From the NCBI GenBank assembly GCA_000715855.1, contig KL571263.1:14385-24025 (forward strand): a DNA stretch of 9,641 bases, written 5' to 3'. The notes below the pieces were generated by a model. The model saw nothing but the letters and a program-made list of their open reading frames with translations, made no database searches and was not told where the DNA came from. This DNA is from Actinoplanes liguriensis. Lineage in GTDB: Bacteria > Actinomycetota > Actinomycetes > Mycobacteriales > Micromonosporaceae. The translations under genes were made by a program, and so were the position numbers. Below are positions 1-5,792 of the stretch, piece after piece (the first letter of the stretch is position 1; each line of letters opens with the position of its first letter).

Positions 1-363
1 CTGCTGGAGACGTTCACCGCGGCCGGCGCCTCGATCGGGTTCGAGCAGGCCGGGGACGTGCGGCCGCTGCCGGCGGCGGGGAGTCTCGCGGCCTACCGGA
101 TCACTCAGGAGGCCCTGACGAACGCGCGCAAGCACGGCGACGGCGGGCCGATCGCGGTGCGGTTCACCTATGGGCGCGATCGGCTGCAGATGGAGATCGC
201 CAACGGTGTTCGTCCCGCGACCGGGCCCGAGGGATCGGGCTATGGACTGATCGGGATGCGGGAGCGCGCCACCGCCGCCGGTGGCACCGTCGAGACGACC
301 AAAGGTCAAGACCGGTTTCTCGTACGCGTGAGCCTGCCCGCCCCCAGCCACCACGAGGAGTGA
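1..363 (+). CDS. NarL/DesK-type sensor histidine kinase, C-terminal part (5' end outside window)
   Basis: This is the last 120 residues of a two-component histidine kinase, open from base 1 in the frame that stops at 361-363. Seen: an N-box, ITQEALTNARKH, with its key asparagine at codon 41, and a late glycine-rich box, GSGYGLIGMRER, around codons 78-89, followed by a short beta strand (RFLVRVSLPAP). This is the order of the ATP-binding (HATPase_c) domain of NarL/DesK-class kinases; the spacing and the GLxGMRER form are typical of that class. The phospho-accepting histidine and any sensor or membrane region lie upstream and cannot be seen, so the signal is unknown. The stop overlaps the region of the response regulator start, so the two are translationally coupled and form a cognate pair. 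Confidence 0.93.
   Translation: MLETFTAAGASIGFEQAGDVRPLPAAGSLAAYRITQEALTNARKHGDGGPIAVRFTYGRDRLQMEIANGVRPATGPEGSGYGLIGMRERATAAGGTVETTKGQDRFLVRVSLPAPSHHEE
355..360 (+). promoter_or_regulatory. Shine-Dalgarno that decides the response regulator start
   Basis: GAGGAG lies inside the last codons of the histidine kinase. It overlaps the GTG at 360 but sits 5 bases before the GTG at 366. Normal spacing therefore favours 366 as the start of the response regulator. Confidence 0.6.
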
Positions 364-365
364 GT

Positions 366-1037
366 GTGACCATCCGGGTCCTGCTGGCCGACGACCAGAA
401 ACTGATCAGGGCGGGGTTCCGGCTGATCATCGATCTGGCGGACGGCATGGAGGTGGTCGGCGAGGCCTGCGACGGTGACGAGGCGGTCGGCCTGGCGCGC
501 GCCGAGCGGGCCGACGTGGTGCTGATGGACATTCGCATGCCGGGCGTCGACGGCGTCGAGGCGACCCGCAGGATCACCGCGGATCCGCAGCTCGCCGACG
601 TTCGTGTGGTCGTGCTGACCACGTTCGACGCGGACCAGAACGTGCTCGCCGCACTGCGGGCCGGTGCCAGCGGCTTCCTCAGCAAGGACGTCGAGCCGGA
701 CGAGTTGCTGCGCGCGATCCGGGTGGTGACCGCGGGGGAGGCGCTGCTGACGCCGCGGGCGACCAAGGGGCTGATCGACCGGTTCCTGTCGCCGGATGAT
801 CAGCCCCTGATGGTCCCGTCCGAGCTGTCGCTGCTCACCGAGCGTGAGCTTGAGGTGGTACGGCTCGTCGCGCTCGGCCGCTCCAACGAGGAGATCGCCG
901 CGCGGCTCGTGCTGTCGCCGTTGACGGCGAAGACGCACGTGCACCGGGCGATGACCAAGCTGGGTGTGCGCGACCGGGCGCAACTGGTCGTGATCGGCTA
1001 CCAGAGCGGCCTGGTCCGCCCCGGCGAACGGGAGTGA
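366..1037 (+). CDS. LuxR/NarL-family response regulator
   Basis: A 223-residue DNA-binding response regulator, partner of the kinase ending at 363. Seen, numbered from GTG 366: an acidic pocket in LLADD near the N-terminus, phospho-acceptor Asp55 in VLMDIRMP, switch Thr85 in VLTTF and conserved Lys107 in FLSKD make a complete receiver domain. A linker follows, then a LuxR-type helix-turn-helix from about residue 156 to 217 (LTERELEVVRLVALGRSNEE, then LSPLTAKTHVHRAMTKLGV). The length is normal for the family. An in-frame GTG at 360 overlapping the kinase stop would add two residues; I prefer 366 because of the ribosome site. It ends 6 bases before the stop of the convergent small gene. The target promoters are unknown; autoregulation is common in the family, but its promoter is outside the window. 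Confidence 0.95.
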   Translation: MTIRVLLADDQKLIRAGFRLIIDLADGMEVVGEACDGDEAVGLARAERADVVLMDIRMPGVDGVEATRRITADPQLADVRVVVLTTFDADQNVLAALRAGASGFLSKDVEPDELLRAIRVVTAGEALLTPRATKGLIDRFLSPDDQPLMVPSELSLLTERELEVVRLVALGRSNEEIAARLVLSPLTAKTHVHRAMTKLGVRDRAQLVVIGYQSGLVRPGERE

Positions 1038-1043
1038 TCCGGG

Positions 1044-1271
1044 TCAGCGCGTCGCCGAGAGCACCTGGCGCAGCCGGCTGACCTGCTGGTCGACCTGCTG
1101 CCGGTCGTAGCCGCGCAGGACGACCGTGAACGAGACGTTCGTCAGCGCCTCGCGGGCGGCCGCCCGGACCGACTCGTCGCCCGTGGAGGCGGCGGCCTCC
1201 GCGTCGGTGAGCACCCTGTCCACCTGGGGACGGTCATAACCGCGGAGCACCACGGTGAAGTCATACGGCAT
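1044..1271 (-). CDS. Small protein with two DivIVA-type motifs
   Basis: A 75-residue protein made mostly of two copies of a motif, FTVVLRGYDRPQVD (residues 5-18) and FTVVLRGYDRQQVD (48-61), joined by an Ala/Glu-rich, probably helical linker. The first ten residues of the two copies are identical. The motif (F-x-x-V-x-RGYD-x-x-x-VD) is the short DivIVA-like N-terminal signature found in many actinobacterial proteins, where it marks likely coiled-coil or membrane-curvature-associated proteins. There is no long coiled coil here, so this is a minimal form rather than Wag31/DivIVA itself. No convincing Shine-Dalgarno precedes the ATG, but a promoter at leaderless distance does. It converges on the response regulator with only 6 bases between stops, and is divergent from the P450. 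Its role is unknown; polar localisation or an adaptor role is inference. Confidence 0.8.
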   Translation of the reverse strand: MPYDFTVVLRGYDRPQVDRVLTDAEAAASTGDESVRAAAREALTNVSFTVVLRGYDRQQVDQQVSRLRQVLSATR

Positions 1272-1279
1272 GTCCCAGA

Positions 1280-1308
1280 ACGTTAAGCCGTACGGGCAAG
1301 CCTGTGAA
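1280..1308 (-). promoter_or_regulatory. Probable promoter of the DivIVA-motif gene (leaderless)
   Basis: On the minus strand TTCACA (plus coordinates 1303-1308) is followed after exactly 17 bases by TAACGT (1280-1285), then 8 bases to the ATG at 1271. This is a five-of-six match to the -35 consensus and a TAnnnT -10, placed where transcription would begin at or next to the start codon. Leaderless transcripts of this type are common in actinobacteria. Confidence 0.5.
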
Positions 1309-1433
1309 GGTCCTTGATGATCGAACTGAAAAACACATTGTCCCTGGTGAATTGCGTGATCGATTTCTCCGGCCTTGTCCCGATCACCTCGGCTGTCCTA
1401 CGGTCGGCCGTGGCTTGACAAAGTGGAGGAACG

Positions 1434-2636
1434 ATGACTGATACGGTTCCCGCCTACCCGTTCTCTCGCCCCACCGCCCTCGATCCGCCTGCCGAATGGG
1501 AGCAGCTGCGCAGCGAGTGCCCGGTTTCCAAGGTCCGGATGGTCACCGGCGACGAGGCACTGCTGATCACCCGGTACGCCGACGTCCGGGAACTGCTCAG
1601 CGACCCGCGCTTCACCCACAGCCTGACCGAGGCCGATGCCGCGCAGATCTCCACCTCGGAGGACGGCATCTTCAACCGCAACGAGGCCACGATGACCGCC
1701 GGCCCGAACCACCAGCGCTGGCGGCGCATGATGAACAAATCGTTCACCGTGAAGCGGGTCACCGCGATGCGCCCGCGGATCACCGAGATCGCCAACCAGC
1801 TGATCGACGACCTGATCGCCGGTGGGCAGCCCGGCGATCTGCAGTCGGCCCTCGGCTTCCCGCTGCCGGTCTTCGTGATCTGTGAACTGCTCGGCGTCGA
1901 CCCGAACTACCGCGACAAGTTCTCCCACTGGTCCGACGCGATGCTCAACCTCGACAAGTTCTCCCAGGCCGAGACGTCCAAGGCCGCGATGGAGTTCCAG
2001 GAGTTCATGGTCCAGCACGTGCTGGACAAGCGGGCCGAGCCCGGCGACGACCTGCTCAGCGAGCTGGCCGCGATCGTCGACAGCCAGGACGGCCGGATGA
2101 CCGAGGCCGAGCTGGTCTACACCGCGCAGGGCCTGCTGGTGGCCGGGCACGAGACGACCGCCAACATGATCGGCAAGATGGTGTCGATGCTGCTCGCGGA
2201 CCGGCCGAACCGCTGGGCCCGGCTCGTCGACGACCGCAGTCTGATCAACCCGGCGGTGGAGGAGGCGCTGCGCCTCGACGCCAGCTCCAGCATCGACCTG
2301 CCGCGCTACATCTCCGAGGACATCGAGATCGCCGGCTGCCCGATCAAGGCTGGCACCACGGTGATGGCCAGCCTCTCCTCCGGCAACCGGGACGAGAGGG
2401 TCTACGAGGACGCGGCGCAGATGCGCCTGGACCGCGTGCCGAACCCGCACCTCGCGTTCGGCGCCGGCCCGCACTCGTGCCTCGGCCAGGCCCTTGCCCG
2501 TACGGAACTGCAGGTCACGCTGGGGGTCCTGCTCGACCGCCTGCCCACGCTCGACCTGGCGATCCCCGCGGACGAGCTGCGCCGTCGTACCGGCCTGATC
2601 GTCGGCGGCATCGAGGAGGTCCCGGTCCGGTGGTAG
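1434..2636 (+). CDS. Cytochrome P450 monooxygenase
   Basis: A complete 400-residue soluble bacterial P450, which would oxidise a small molecule using electrons from a ferredoxin. Seen: the C-helix HxxxR pair (His93, Arg97), the I-helix oxygen-activation motif AGHETT (237-242), the K-helix ExxR (Glu277-Arg280, EALR), and the haem loop FGAGPHSCLG (342-351) with Cys349 as the thiolate ligand. All catalytic signatures are intact and the length is usual for actinobacterial CYP105/107-like enzymes; the exact CYP family needs a comparison. The start has GGAGGA at 1425-1430, a short but workable distance. The 3' end overlaps the ferredoxin start by 7 bases, so the two form one translationally coupled unit. 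No biosynthetic core gene, reductase or dedicated regulator is adjacent, so the substrate is unknown. Confidence 0.96.
   Translation: MTDTVPAYPFSRPTALDPPAEWEQLRSECPVSKVRMVTGDEALLITRYADVRELLSDPRFTHSLTEADAAQISTSEDGIFNRNEATMTAGPNHQRWRRMMNKSFTVKRVTAMRPRITEIANQLIDDLIAGGQPGDLQSALGFPLPVFVICELLGVDPNYRDKFSHWSDAMLNLDKFSQAETSKAAMEFQEFMVQHVLDKRAEPGDDLLSELAAIVDSQDGRMTEAELVYTAQGLLVAGHETTANMIGKMVSMLLADRPNRWARLVDDRSLINPAVEEALRLDASSSIDLPRYISEDIEIAGCPIKAGTTVMASLSSGNRDERVYEDAAQMRLDRVPNPHLAFGAGPHSCLGQALARTELQVTLGVLLDRLPTLDLAIPADELRRRTGLIVGGIEEVPVRW
2613..2620 (+). promoter_or_regulatory. Shine-Dalgarno for the ferredoxin, inside the P450 gene
   Basis: GAGGAGGT ends 9 bases before the GTG at 2630. It is the best ribosome site in the area and fixes the ferredoxin start at 2630, rather than at the much earlier in-frame ATG at 2477 inside the P450 haem region. 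Confidence 0.7.
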
Positions 2637-2833
2637 CGAGAATCGAGCTGGACGAGCCCAAGTGCATCGCCGCGGGCCAGTGCGTGATGACCGCGCCGGA
2701 CGTCTTCGACCAGCGTGACGAGGACGGCGTGGCGATCATCCTGGAGCCGACGCCCGCGCCGGAGCACCTGGACGCGGTGCGGGACGCGGTCGCGATCTGC
2801 CCGGCGGCCGCACTCCAGCTCATCGAGAACTGA
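2630..2833 (+). CDS. Small [3Fe-4S]-type ferredoxin, partner of the P450
   Basis: A 67-residue ferredoxin that probably carries electrons from a reductase to the P450 encoded immediately upstream. Seen: KCIAAGQC near residues 10-17 and ICPAAAL near residues 55-61, giving the three-cysteine pattern C-x5-C...C-P of the single-cluster ferredoxins that accompany actinobacterial P450s. The usual fourth cysteine is replaced by Ala in the first motif, which fits a [3Fe-4S] cluster. Between the motifs is the typical acidic stretch (APDVFDQRDEDGV) thought to dock on basic surfaces of partners. GTG start, with GAGGAGGT 9 bases before it; it overlaps the P450 by 7 bases. No ferredoxin reductase is nearby, so it must use one encoded elsewhere. 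A strong hairpin follows 4 bases after the stop. Confidence 0.93.
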   Translation: MVARIELDEPKCIAAGQCVMTAPDVFDQRDEDGVAIILEPTPAPEHLDAVRDAVAICPAAALQLIEN

Positions 2834-2837
2834 GGTT

Positions 2838-2872
2838 TTCCGGCAGCCGCAACCGATGTGCGGCTGCCGGAA
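2838..2872 (+). terminator. Hairpin terminator after the P450-ferredoxin pair
   Basis: A perfect 14-bp stem (2838-2851 with 2859-2872, left arm TTCCGGCAGCCGCA) closes on a 7-base loop. It starts 4 bases after the ferredoxin stop. No U-run follows, which is common for actinobacterial hairpin terminators, so it may end transcription or protect the 3' end of the mRNA. Confidence 0.7.
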
Positions 2873-3081
2873 CTCCTGATGCGACCGTCTACAAAGCTTC
2901 TATTGTGAATACACATTCTGTTGTCTATTTTTACGGCCGCCCGTATTGGGCGGCCTATTTCGTATTGCCGGTCTTGTCTTTATAGAAAACGGTTGACGTT
3001 ACATTTTCATAACATGAATTTCATCTATCGTTTTCGTTCCCTACGCTTCCGGGCAACGCGCCGCCAGGTCGCGAAAAGTCA
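2873..3081. other. AT-richer intergenic region
   Basis: No gene is supported here. Base composition is clearly more AT than the genes on both sides, with T-runs (2927-2932) and A/T stretches between 2880 and 3045. It holds a second hairpin (2935-2955), a TTGACG at 2993-2998 that resembles a -35 box but has no good -10 at the right distance, and a TATAGA at 2981-2986 without a matching -35. It probably contains the promoter and leader of the charged-block gene at 3082, but I cannot place it. Confidence 0.5.
2935..2955 (+). terminator. Second hairpin, possible terminator
   Basis: GGCCGCCC (2935-2942) and GGGCGGCC (2948-2955) form a perfect 8-bp stem with a 5-base loop, followed by TATTTCG. It stands alone in AT-rich sequence about 100 bases after the ferredoxin stop. 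It may be a back-up terminator for that unit or part of the leader of the next gene. Confidence 0.45.
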
Positions 3082-3459
3082 ATGGCGAAGGGATTTTCCG
3101 TGGGGAAGAAGAAGGCCGCCGCCCCGGTCGACGAGGTCGAAGCAGTCGAGGAAGTCGCCGTGGAGGTGGAGGCCGCTCCGGTCAAGGTGAAGAAGTCCAA
3201 GAAGGACAAGAAGGCGAAGAAGGCCGAGGCGGAGGCGACTCCCGCTGAGGACACACCGGCTGAGGAAGTGGCTCCCGAGGAGGCGGCTCCCGAGGCGCCG
3301 GCGGAAGAGGCGCCGGCCGAGGAGGAGGCGCCGGCGGAAGAAGAGACTCCCGCCGAGGAAGAGGCGCCGGCGGAAGAGGAAGCTCCGGTCGAAGAAGCTC
3401 CGGTTGAAGAGGAAGCTCCGAAAAAGGCCAAGAAGGAAAAGAAGGCCAAGAAGAAGTGA
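3082..3459 (+). CDS. Block-charged, probably disordered protein of unknown function
   Basis: I do not recognise a family. The 125-residue product has no Cys, Trp, Tyr or His and only one Phe. By count it has 22 Lys and 37 acidic residues, segregated into blocks: a short basic head (GKKK, 8-11), an acidic stretch (17-30), a lysine block (35-47, KVKKSKKDKKAKK), a long Pro-Ala-Glu repeat (about 54-113) and a lysine-only tail (114-125, KKAKKEKKAKKK). It should be disordered or extended and cytoplasmic, as no signal or membrane segment exists. Lysine tails of this kind resemble those of nucleoid proteins, so nucleic-acid binding is one guess; an electrostatic scaffold is another. The ATG lacks a good ribosome site; the in-frame GTG at 3100 has GAAGGGA before it and is an alternative start. 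A strong hairpin follows, so it is probably a single-gene transcript. Confidence 0.7.
   Translation: MAKGFSVGKKKAAAPVDEVEAVEEVAVEVEAAPVKVKKSKKDKKAKKAEAEATPAEDTPAEEVAPEEAAPEAPAEEAPAEEEAPAEEETPAEEEAPAEEEAPVEEAPVEEEAPKKAKKEKKAKKK
3298..3420 (+). repeat. In-frame 15/18-bp repeat coding for A-P-A-E-E(-E)
   Basis: Prolines recur at residues 73, 78, 84, 90, 96, 102, 107 and 113, a period of five or six residues. At the DNA level this is a degenerate 15- or 18-bp unit close to GCGCCGGCGGAAGAG. Repeats of this type change length easily by slippage, so copy number may differ between strains. Confidence 0.75.
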
Positions 3460-3464
3460 CGACT

Positions 3465-3497
3465 CAGGTCGCCGCGCCTTCCCTGCGCGGCGACCTG
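3465..3497 (+). terminator. Hairpin terminator after the block-charged gene
   Basis: CAGGTCGCCGCGC (3465-3477) pairs perfectly with GCGCGGCGACCTG (3485-3497), a 13-bp stem with a 7-base loop, starting 5 bases after the stop codon. No U-run follows. The strength and position make transcription termination the likely role. Confidence 0.7.
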
Positions 3498-3605
3498 TCC
3501 CGCGCAAAAGTTCAGAATGTCACCGGACTTTGTTCGTACCGTCTCTCACAGTGATGGCACTAACTCGTGAGGTTGGCAGATCATTCGGGCGGCTACCAAG
3601 GAGCC

Positions 3606-4262
3606 ATGAAACGAACGACGCTGGTCCTGATGGCCACCCCGCTCCTCTTCGCCGCCGGCTGCTCCGCCACTACGCCGTCCGCGGCCCCGGCTCCCACCAC
3701 GGCCGGGACGTCCGCGCCGACCGGTGGTGCCACGGACGCGCCGACCGGTGGTGCCACGGACGCGCCGACGCCGGCTCCGACGAGCACGCGGACGTCGGGG
3801 GCGACCGGCTCGGGCGGGGGCGCGCCGGTCTCCACGCGCTGTCACACCGCCGACCTCAAGCTCACGGTCGGGGAGGGGGACGGCGCGGCCGGCACGATCT
3901 ACACGCCGTTGATCTTCACGAACCGGAGCGACCGCACGTGCACGCTCTACGGCTACCCGGGCGTCTCCTGGGTGACCGGTGACAACGGCACGCAGGTCAA
4001 CGATCCGTTCAAGCGGAGCGAGCAGCGCAAGAAGACAACCGTGACGCTGAAGCCGGGCGGGACTGCCAACGCCGTACTGCAGCAGGTGAATGCCGGTGTT
4101 GTCGACGACGCCGAATGCAAACCGGAGTCTATCCGGGGACTGCGCATCTACCCGCCGGACGAGACCACCTCGATCTTCGTGAGCCTGCCGGGACAGGCCT
4201 GCTCGGCGAAGGGCGTCGGCCTCGGCTCGGTCTGGGCGATCGCCTCCGGCACGAAGATCTGA
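3606..4262 (+). CDS. DUF4232-domain lipoprotein
   Basis: A 218-residue secreted lipoprotein. Seen: a classic signal peptide, MKRT then a hydrophobic core to Cys19 (LLFAAGC). The lipobox has Ala rather than Leu at -3, so it is slightly off consensus. Residues 20 to about 76 are a Ser/Thr/Pro/Ala/Gly linker with a duplicated PTGGATDA unit, as expected for a tether crossing the cell wall. The rest matches the DUF4232 pattern: CHTADLKLTVG, FTNRSDRTCTLYGYPGVSW, a basic strand with LKPGG, and a late QACSA, with four cysteines that could form two disulfides. The function of the domain is not established. The start at 3606 is chosen because it begins the signal peptide and has AAGGAG at 3598-3603, although very close; a GTG at 3567 would add 13 polar residues. 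Its last codons lie in a tandem duplication. Confidence 0.9.
   Translation: MKRTTLVLMATPLLFAAGCSATTPSAAPAPTTAGTSAPTGGATDAPTGGATDAPTPAPTSTRTSGATGSGGGAPVSTRCHTADLKLTVGEGDGAAGTIYTPLIFTNRSDRTCTLYGYPGVSWVTGDNGTQVNDPFKRSEQRKKTTVTLKPGGTANAVLQQVNAGVVDDAECKPESIRGLRIYPPDETTSIFVSLPGQACSAKGVGLGSVWAIASGTKI
3714..3769 (+). repeat. 24-bp tandem repeat in the lipoprotein linker
   Basis: Two identical 24-bp units (3714-3737 and 3738-3761, each starting GCGCCGACCGG) are followed by a partial third unit of eight matching bases plus one further base. They encode APTGGATD repeats in the wall-spanning linker. The unit is in frame, so copy-number change would alter tether length without breaking the protein. Confidence 0.9.
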
Positions 4263-4302
4263 GCCGGGCGATCGCCGTCGGCTCGAGGATCTAAGCCGGG
4301 CG
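4234..4302. repeat. 32-bp imperfect tandem duplication across the convergent gene ends
   Basis: Unit 1 (4234-4265) and unit 2 (4266-4297) match at 27 of 32 positions, and the first five bases of a third unit follow. Unit 1 contains the lipoprotein's last codons and TGA; unit 2 repeats them as AIAVGSRI plus TAA in a different frame, and its CTA is also the stop of the convergent methyltransferase. It includes GGCGATCGCC, a 10-bp palindrome, twice. Confidence 0.85.
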
Positions 4303-5100
4303 GACGACCCGGGCGACCAGGCCGTTCGAAGCGACGGACTCGACGGCCGGCCGGGGCTGCGGCGCGTCGTCCGCCCACCAGCGGGCGACGGACTGCACAC
4401 CCGGGCCGACCAGCTCCAGATCCGGACGGTTGAAGAGGGCCCGCAACTCGGCGCCGGTACGGTCGCGCCACTGCCGCTCCATCACCGCGCGCAGCGCCGC
4501 GACCTGCTCGGCCGGCATGTACTCCGGCGTGGCGTGCGAGGCGGCGACGAAACTGCCGGAGGGCAGGGCGTCGATCAGCTTGTTCAGCAGCGCGACCGGG
4601 TCGTCGTCGTCCCGGATGAAGTGCAGCACGGCGATCAGCAGCAGCCCGACCGGCTCCTCGAGATCCAGCGTGCTCCTGAGCTCCCGATCGCCGAGGATCT
4701 GCTGGGGATCGCGCAGATCCGCTTCGATGTACGTCGTTCTGCCCGCGGCCGTGCCGGTCAGCAACGCCCGTGCGTGGACCAGGACGAGCGGGTCGTTGTC
4801 CACGTAGACGATCCGCGCCGACGGGTCGGCCTGCTGCGCCAGCTCGTGGGTGTTCGGTGAAGTGGGGATGCCGGTGCCGATGTCCAGGAACTGCCGGATG
4901 CCCTGCCCCGCCATGAACCGCACGGCGCGGTGCAGGAAGAACCGGTTCTCCTGCGCGCTGAGCCGGGCGGTCGGATGGCGCTTCTCGATCTCGTGTGCGG
5001 ACTGACGGTCGGCCTCGAAGTTGTCCTTGCCGCCGAGCAGGTAGTCGTAGCGGCGAGCCGGGTGCGCGACCGAAGTGTCGATCCTGGAGTGTTCAGTCAC
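4291..5100 (-). CDS. SAM-dependent methyltransferase, DUF574 (Methyltransf_19) family
   Basis: A 269-residue protein of the large actinobacterial S-adenosylmethionine methyltransferase family once called DUF574. Seen: the family's N-terminal hallmark HPARRYDYLLGGKDNFEADR (13-32), a SAM-binding motif I, FLDIGTGIPTSPNTHE (71-86), an acidic end of the second strand, VYVDNDPLVLVHAR (99-111), and a motif around EADLRDP (126-132). Substrates of this family are unknown; genomes often encode many paralogues. The start is GTG 5100, because AAGGGGA lies 7 bases upstream on the minus strand and the hallmark begins soon after; an ATG at 5136 would add 12 residues upstream. A TACGAT (plus 5141-5146) could be its -10, with no clear -35. 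It is divergent from the NADAR gene and convergent with the lipoprotein. Confidence 0.93.
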   Translation of the reverse strand: MTEHSRIDTSVAHPARRYDYLLGGKDNFEADRQSAHEIEKRHPTARLSAQENRFFLHRAVRFMAGQGIRQFLDIGTGIPTSPNTHELAQQADPSARIVYVDNDPLVLVHARALLTGTAAGRTTYIEADLRDPQQILGDRELRSTLDLEEPVGLLLIAVLHFIRDDDDPVALLNKLIDALPSGSFVAASHATPEYMPAEQVAALRAVMERQWRDRTGAELRALFNRPDLELVGPGVQSVARWWADDAPQPRPAVESVASNGLVARVVRPA

Positions 5101-5107
5101 GAATGGT

Positions 5108-5114
5108 TCCCCTT
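5108..5114 (-). promoter_or_regulatory. Shine-Dalgarno fixing the methyltransferase start
   Basis: AAGGGGA on the minus strand, 7 bases before GTG 5100. It lies inside the longer open frame from 5136 and so argues for the shorter protein. Confidence 0.6.
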
Positions 5115-5191
5115 CCGCACCGGCCAAGCGATTCACGAAGATCGTACCGATGGTGGGCGGAAAATGTGGGGCGCCCTCGGCGTCGGTGGAG

Positions 5192-5197
5192 CAGACT
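5192..5197 (+). promoter_or_regulatory. Possible leaderless -10 of the NADAR gene
   Basis: CAGACT lies 7 bases before ATG 5205, the same geometry as TAGGGT before the next gene. It is a weaker match to TAnnnT. A GGAG at 5188-5191 is 13 bases from the ATG, too far for a good ribosome site, which makes a leaderless start a fair alternative. Confidence 0.35.
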
Positions 5198-5204
5198 CGA
5201 CGGC

Positions 5205-5768
5205 ATGATCACTGAGGTGCGCAGCGTTACCGACCTGGTCGACCTGACCGCTTCTGGTCAGCCGGTCAAGTACGTCTGGTTCTGGGGACACACCCCGTCG
5301 CGCGACGGTGGGGTCAGTGCGTCGTGCATGAGCCAGTGGTCGCCGGAGGGCTTCACGGCCGACGGTGTGGAGTTCGCGACCGCCGAGCACTACATGATGT
5401 GGCGCAAGGCCACGTTGTTCGGGGACGCCGCGTCGGCCGAGCGCATTCTCGCAGCTGGGCATCCTCGTGAGGCGAAGACGCTGGGTGGCCGGGTGACGCC
5501 GTTCGACCAGGCGGTCTGGGAGCGGAACCGCTTCGAGATCGTCGTCTCGGGCAACCTCGCCAAATTCCGGCAGAACCCCGAACTGGGCGCGTTCCTGGCC
5601 GGCACCGGCGACCGGGTCCTGGTCGAGGCCAGCCCGATGGACCGGATCTGGGGCATCGGGCTGACCCGCGACGACCCGCGAGCGTCCGATCCTGCACAGT
5701 GGCGCGGACTCAACCTGCTCGGCTTCGCGCTGATGGAGGTCCGCTCCCGCCTGGCCGCCGACGGATAG
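5205..5768 (+). CDS. NADAR-family (YbiA-like, DUF1768) N-glycosidase
   Basis: A 187-residue member of the NADAR family. Characterised bacterial YbiA proteins split the N-glycosidic bond of reactive riboflavin-pathway intermediates, and others in the family act on ADP-ribosylated targets. Seen in order: WSPEGFTADGVEFATAEHYM (45-64) with the family Glu61, MMWRKATLFGD (64-74), GGRV and W105 (94-105), GNLAKFRQNPEL (116-127), VLVEASPMDRIWGIGL (138-153) with Asp146, and W-RGLNLLGFALMEVR (166-180). All blocks and the likely active-site residues Glu61, Trp105 and Asp146 are present, so the enzyme should be active. The length is usual. No riboflavin gene or DarT-like toxin is next to it; neighbours are a methyltransferase and an acetyltransferase, so metabolite repair is the likelier role, but this is inference. 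Confidence 0.93.
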   Translation: MITEVRSVTDLVDLTASGQPVKYVWFWGHTPSRDGGVSASCMSQWSPEGFTADGVEFATAEHYMMWRKATLFGDAASAERILAAGHPREAKTLGGRVTPFDQAVWERNRFEIVVSGNLAKFRQNPELGAFLAGTGDRVLVEASPMDRIWGIGLTRDDPRASDPAQWRGLNLLGFALMEVRSRLAADG

Positions 5769-5792
5769 CCGATTCTTGTCGGTGGGCGGCGC

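Noticed and set aside
1356..1387. Inverted repeat GTGATCG...CGATCAC upstream of the P450
   Set aside because: Seven pairs separated by 18 bases of no special character; could be an operator, but it is expected by chance at this size.
1415..1420. A perfect TTGACA before the P450 gene
   Set aside because: It is only 14 bases before the ATG, next to the ribosome site, leaving no room for a -10 and leader.
1398..2474. 358-codon minus-strand frame opposite the P450
   Set aside because: Low-complexity composition and full overlap with a P450 having all its catalytic motifs; a frame shadow.
2477..2629. Upstream extension of the ferredoxin to an ATG at 2477
   Set aside because: The added residues lie out of frame over the P450 haem-binding region, and a strong ribosome site points to GTG 2630.
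2904..2915. TGTGAATACACA, resembling a CRP-like operator
   Set aside because: The half-sites are only 4 bases apart rather than the spacing of CRP-type sites, and no gene start lies at a suitable distance.
3298..3420. The repeat tract as a CRISPR array
   Set aside because: The units are short, degenerate, in frame and directly adjacent, with no spacers.
3021..3507. Two minus-strand frames rich in Ser/Ala/Gly or Leu/Arg opposite the charged-block gene
   Set aside because: They are the complement of the repetitive GAG/GCG/CCG codons. The plus-strand frame has a fitting stop followed by a hairpin, which supports it instead.
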